Shown in pieces: positions 63,999 through 64,000 of a stretch of 64,000 nucleotides of DNA; the stretch's first letter is position 1; each line of letters opens with the position of its first letter. The notes beneath the pieces were generated by a model, which searched no databases, had not been told where the DNA came from, and worked only from the letters and a program-made list of their open reading frames with translations. The stretch is from NCBI GenBank assembly GCA_036873755.1, contig JAVTVY010020325.1:1-64000 (forward strand), in the 5' to 3' direction. The translations under genes and the position numbers were made by a program. This DNA comes from Hanleya hanleyi (taxonomy: Eukaryota; Mollusca; Polyplacophora; Lepidopleurida; Hanleyidae).

Positions 63999-64000
63999 AT

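Overview
This is metazoan nuclear DNA, AT-rich and heavily repeat-laden. Spliced GT-AG exons, many long minisatellites, DIRS-type tyrosine-recombinase retroelements, a Penelope-like reverse-transcriptase relic and arrays ending in GGACAGAC-type tails point to a lophotrochozoan, most likely a mollusc and perhaps a bivalve. The species cannot be read from the sequence. The only clear cellular gene is a large one on the minus strand, from 62138 down to the stop codon at 17573. I traced 29 exons (about 1358 codons) by matching splice sites and codon phase. It encodes the C-terminal half of a divergent inositol trisphosphate receptor (IP3R/RyR superfamily) channel: helical linker repeats, an RIH-associated-like region, six membrane segments, pore, S6 gate, the C2H2 zinc linker and a long RS/acidic/proline-rich tail. 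Its 5' half lies beyond the right edge.

Layout. 1-14.5 kb is a transposon graveyard: one arm of a large inverted repeat (225-2310), a Penelope-like RT pseudogene (3586-4455, plus an inverted fragment at 2790-2985), then a rearranged DIRS-like element (5543-14493, coding on the minus strand). That element carries a 3.1 kb block containing the second inverted-repeat arm, flanked by a direct duplication of about 1 kb. 14.5-17.5 kb is the 3' flank of the channel gene.

17.5-62.1 kb is the channel gene. Its introns hold at least seven minisatellites, a second DIRS-like element (46439-53035) ending about 14 bp from a splice donor, a 1.3 kb TIR transposon inside a satellite (54348-55648), a 235 bp miniature DIRS foldback (58839-59072), and arrays of nuclear-receptor-like DR1 motifs (31.0-31.8 kb). 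Two minisatellites are built from the 3' splice sites of the exons they adjoin (38.6-39.0 kb and 32.9-33.7 kb).

62.1-64.0 kb holds a small intact ORF (62907-63323, +) for an I-PpoI-like His-Cys box endonuclease. It converges on the C-terminal part of a transposon-type protein on the minus strand (63252-63998). This pair is the best candidate for an undescribed mobile system.

The DIRS copies show gag, RT, RNase H and tyrosine recombinase in order, all broken by frameshifts. Both larger copies keep inverted terminal repeats and an internal complementary region that matches their joined ends, the template expected for circular replication intermediates.
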